NCBI GenBank assembly: GCA_003558195.1
Contig: PWMM01000010.1
Span: 1-5,952 of the forward strand
Length of the DNA: 5,952 nucleotides
Direction: 5' to 3'
From: Syntrophomonadaceae bacterium
Lineage (GTDB): Bacteria > Bacillota > Dethiobacteria > DTU022
Below the pieces are notes generated by a model. It saw only the letters and a program-made list of their open reading frames with translations. It ran no database searches and was not told the origin of the DNA. This document shows, piece after piece, positions 5,253 to 5,952 of the stretch (positions are counted from its first letter, which is position 1; every line of letters begins with the position of its first letter). Made by a program: the position numbers and the translations under genes.

Positions 5253-5553
5253 TTAACATAGAATTTTATTGTGGCTGCTCATATTATTAATTATTATAAA
5301 CCTATATTACAAAAATAAAATAAGGCAATACCAAGGGTGAGCAAGGCAACCAATTAAATAAACAGCCTGGCAGTGGTTGAATAACGCACTGCTTAATGAA
5401 TCTTGTTACTATAATATTGAGAAACTCAGGTCGCAGATAAGAGCGGACTATACCAGGGATAACCTACATCGCGTTCCCTTCGCCTTAAGCTATGCTTAGT
5501 GATAACCAAGCCGCGTTTGAGGCACAGTTTACTCTTAATCTGTCGACATCGGT

Positions 5554-5952
5554 TTAGCTCGTTTTTGTCCAACGCCCTACCAGGGGCAATACTGACTCCG
5601 GATAGTTTCGGCGGAAAATCCTGTAATAATATAGTTCTTCTTTATTTCTTACCGGTACCGGTGCTTCAGCTGATTCTTTTTCGTATTCTGCATCACTGAT
5701 CGCTTCTTCCGCAACAGCGGTAAGCATATCTGATGAGCCTGATCCCTGGTCAAACTGCTGCTTTTCGCGCCAGGCCACCTTGGAGCCCAGCTCTTTTTCA
5801 AAAGCTTTTCTCAAAATCCATTTATCTACCGGCTCATCTTTATCAGAATCAAAATCGTGAAGCTTCCAGTCAAGTGGAAACTGCTGGACCAGTTCAAGCA
5901 GGGCAGGCTTTAAAAAAGGAACCCGGCAATCAAGACCATGAGCAGAATTCAT
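5554..5952 (-). CDS. asnB: Asparagine synthetase (glutamine-hydrolysing), C-terminal part, cut by window edge
   Basis: The last 132 residues of the synthetase domain of an AsnB-type asparagine synthetase, which forms asparagine from aspartate, ATP and glutamine-derived ammonia. The opening GLDCRVPFLKPALLELV matches the conserved G(L/V)E.RVPFLD segment of the ATP-pyrophosphatase domain. Further on, KWILRKAF, VAWREKQQFDQGSG and YYYRIF follow the E. coli AsnB pattern (HILRECF, VAWRQKEQFSDGVG, YREIF). The tail LPLVGRW and the stop at 5554 give a normal bacterial C-terminus. The methionine at 5952 is almost certainly internal, because the glutaminase and most of the synthetase domain must lie beyond the right edge. 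No disruption is seen. A 564-bp gap separates it from the next gene, so it is probably a different transcription unit. It could also be a related asparagine-synthase-like protein if the missing N-terminus lacks the glutaminase cysteine. Confidence 0.85.
   Translation of the reverse strand: MNSAHGLDCRVPFLKPALLELVQQFPLDWKLHDFDSDKDEPVDKWILRKAFEKELGSKVAWREKQQFDQGSGSSDMLTAVAEEAISDAEYEKESAEAPVPVRNKEELYYYRIFRRNYPESVLPLVGRWTKTS

Larger units (their letters stand above)
4990..5553. other. 564-bp gene-poor stretch between asparagine synthetase and the phosphatase operon
   Basis: No gene with a start, ribosome binding site and recognisable product was found here on either strand. The stretch holds a REP-like inverted repeat (5200-5252), a 9-bp inverted repeat (5090-5132), a 12-bp palindrome TTAAATATTTAA (5083-5094) whose first ten bases recur at 5146-5155, and an A+T-rich block (5281-5335). 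The plus strand has an open 45-codon frame without ATG (5362-5499) that ends in TAG TGA TAA. I see no rho-independent terminator for the asparagine synthetase gene: TAAGC-ATA-GCTTA (5485-5497) is a small hairpin without a T tract. The promoter of the phosphatase operon must lie here, but no convincing -35/-10 pair could be picked. Confidence 0.5.

Noticed and set aside
5400..5553. tRNA, T-box leader or other structured RNA downstream of asparagine synthetase
   Set aside because: No T-arm GTTCRA sequence, no T-box GGNACCGCG element, and only short hairpins; a T-box would also be expected upstream of the gene rather than downstream.
5499..5699. Plus-strand open frame of 66 codons starting at GTG
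   Set aside because: More than half overlaps the conserved C-terminus of asparagine synthetase on the other strand, and there is no ribosome binding site.
1..5952. CRISPR array or complete insertion sequence
   Set aside because: No regularly spaced repeats, no cas-like or transposase-like coding region, and no paired terminal inverted repeats with target duplications were seen.

Overview
The window looks like a chromosomal segment of a low-to-moderate GC Bacillota bacterium, probably an anaerobic member of the Clostridia. The grounds are the A+T-rich base composition (judged by eye), strong GGAGG-type ribosome binding sites before nearly every gene, one TTG start, and protein sequences that resemble clostridial or Thermotoga-like families. 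This placement is an inference; there is no rRNA or other marker gene. All recognisable genes lie on the minus strand, so transcription runs from high to low coordinates.

Region by region in transcription order: the C-terminal part of an asparagine synthetase (AsnB type) enters from the right edge and stops at 5554. A gene-poor stretch (4990-5553) follows, with a REP-like inverted repeat and a leader-proximal inverted repeat. Next comes a compact run: a Gph-type HAD phosphatase (4312-4989), an MtnX-like HAD-IB phosphatase (3516-4247), a Sir2 NAD-dependent deacylase (2755-3501) and a class V alanine/serine-glyoxylate aminotransferase (1549-2718). The gaps in this run are 64, 14 and 36 bp, which suggests an operon. 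After 220 bp comes an FMN-dependent alpha-hydroxy-acid oxidase/dehydrogenase (294-1328). Then, behind its own extended -10 promoter, comes the N-terminal part of a GNAT acetyltransferase that starts at TTG and runs off the left edge.

Read together, the Gph-type phosphatase, the alpha-hydroxy-acid oxidase and the glyoxylate aminotransferase are candidates for the three steps 2-phosphoglycolate -> glycolate -> glyoxylate -> glycine. That would be a short phosphoglycolate-salvage route encoded at one locus. The substrates cannot be proved from sequence, and an alternative reading around serine/phosphoserine metabolism is possible. A sirtuin and a GNAT acetyltransferase in the same neighbourhood could be an acyl-lysine control pair, but that is only suggested by position.

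Five of the complete genes have longer in-frame extensions upstream. I moved their starts inward to the ATG that sits at a proper distance from a Shine-Dalgarno sequence.
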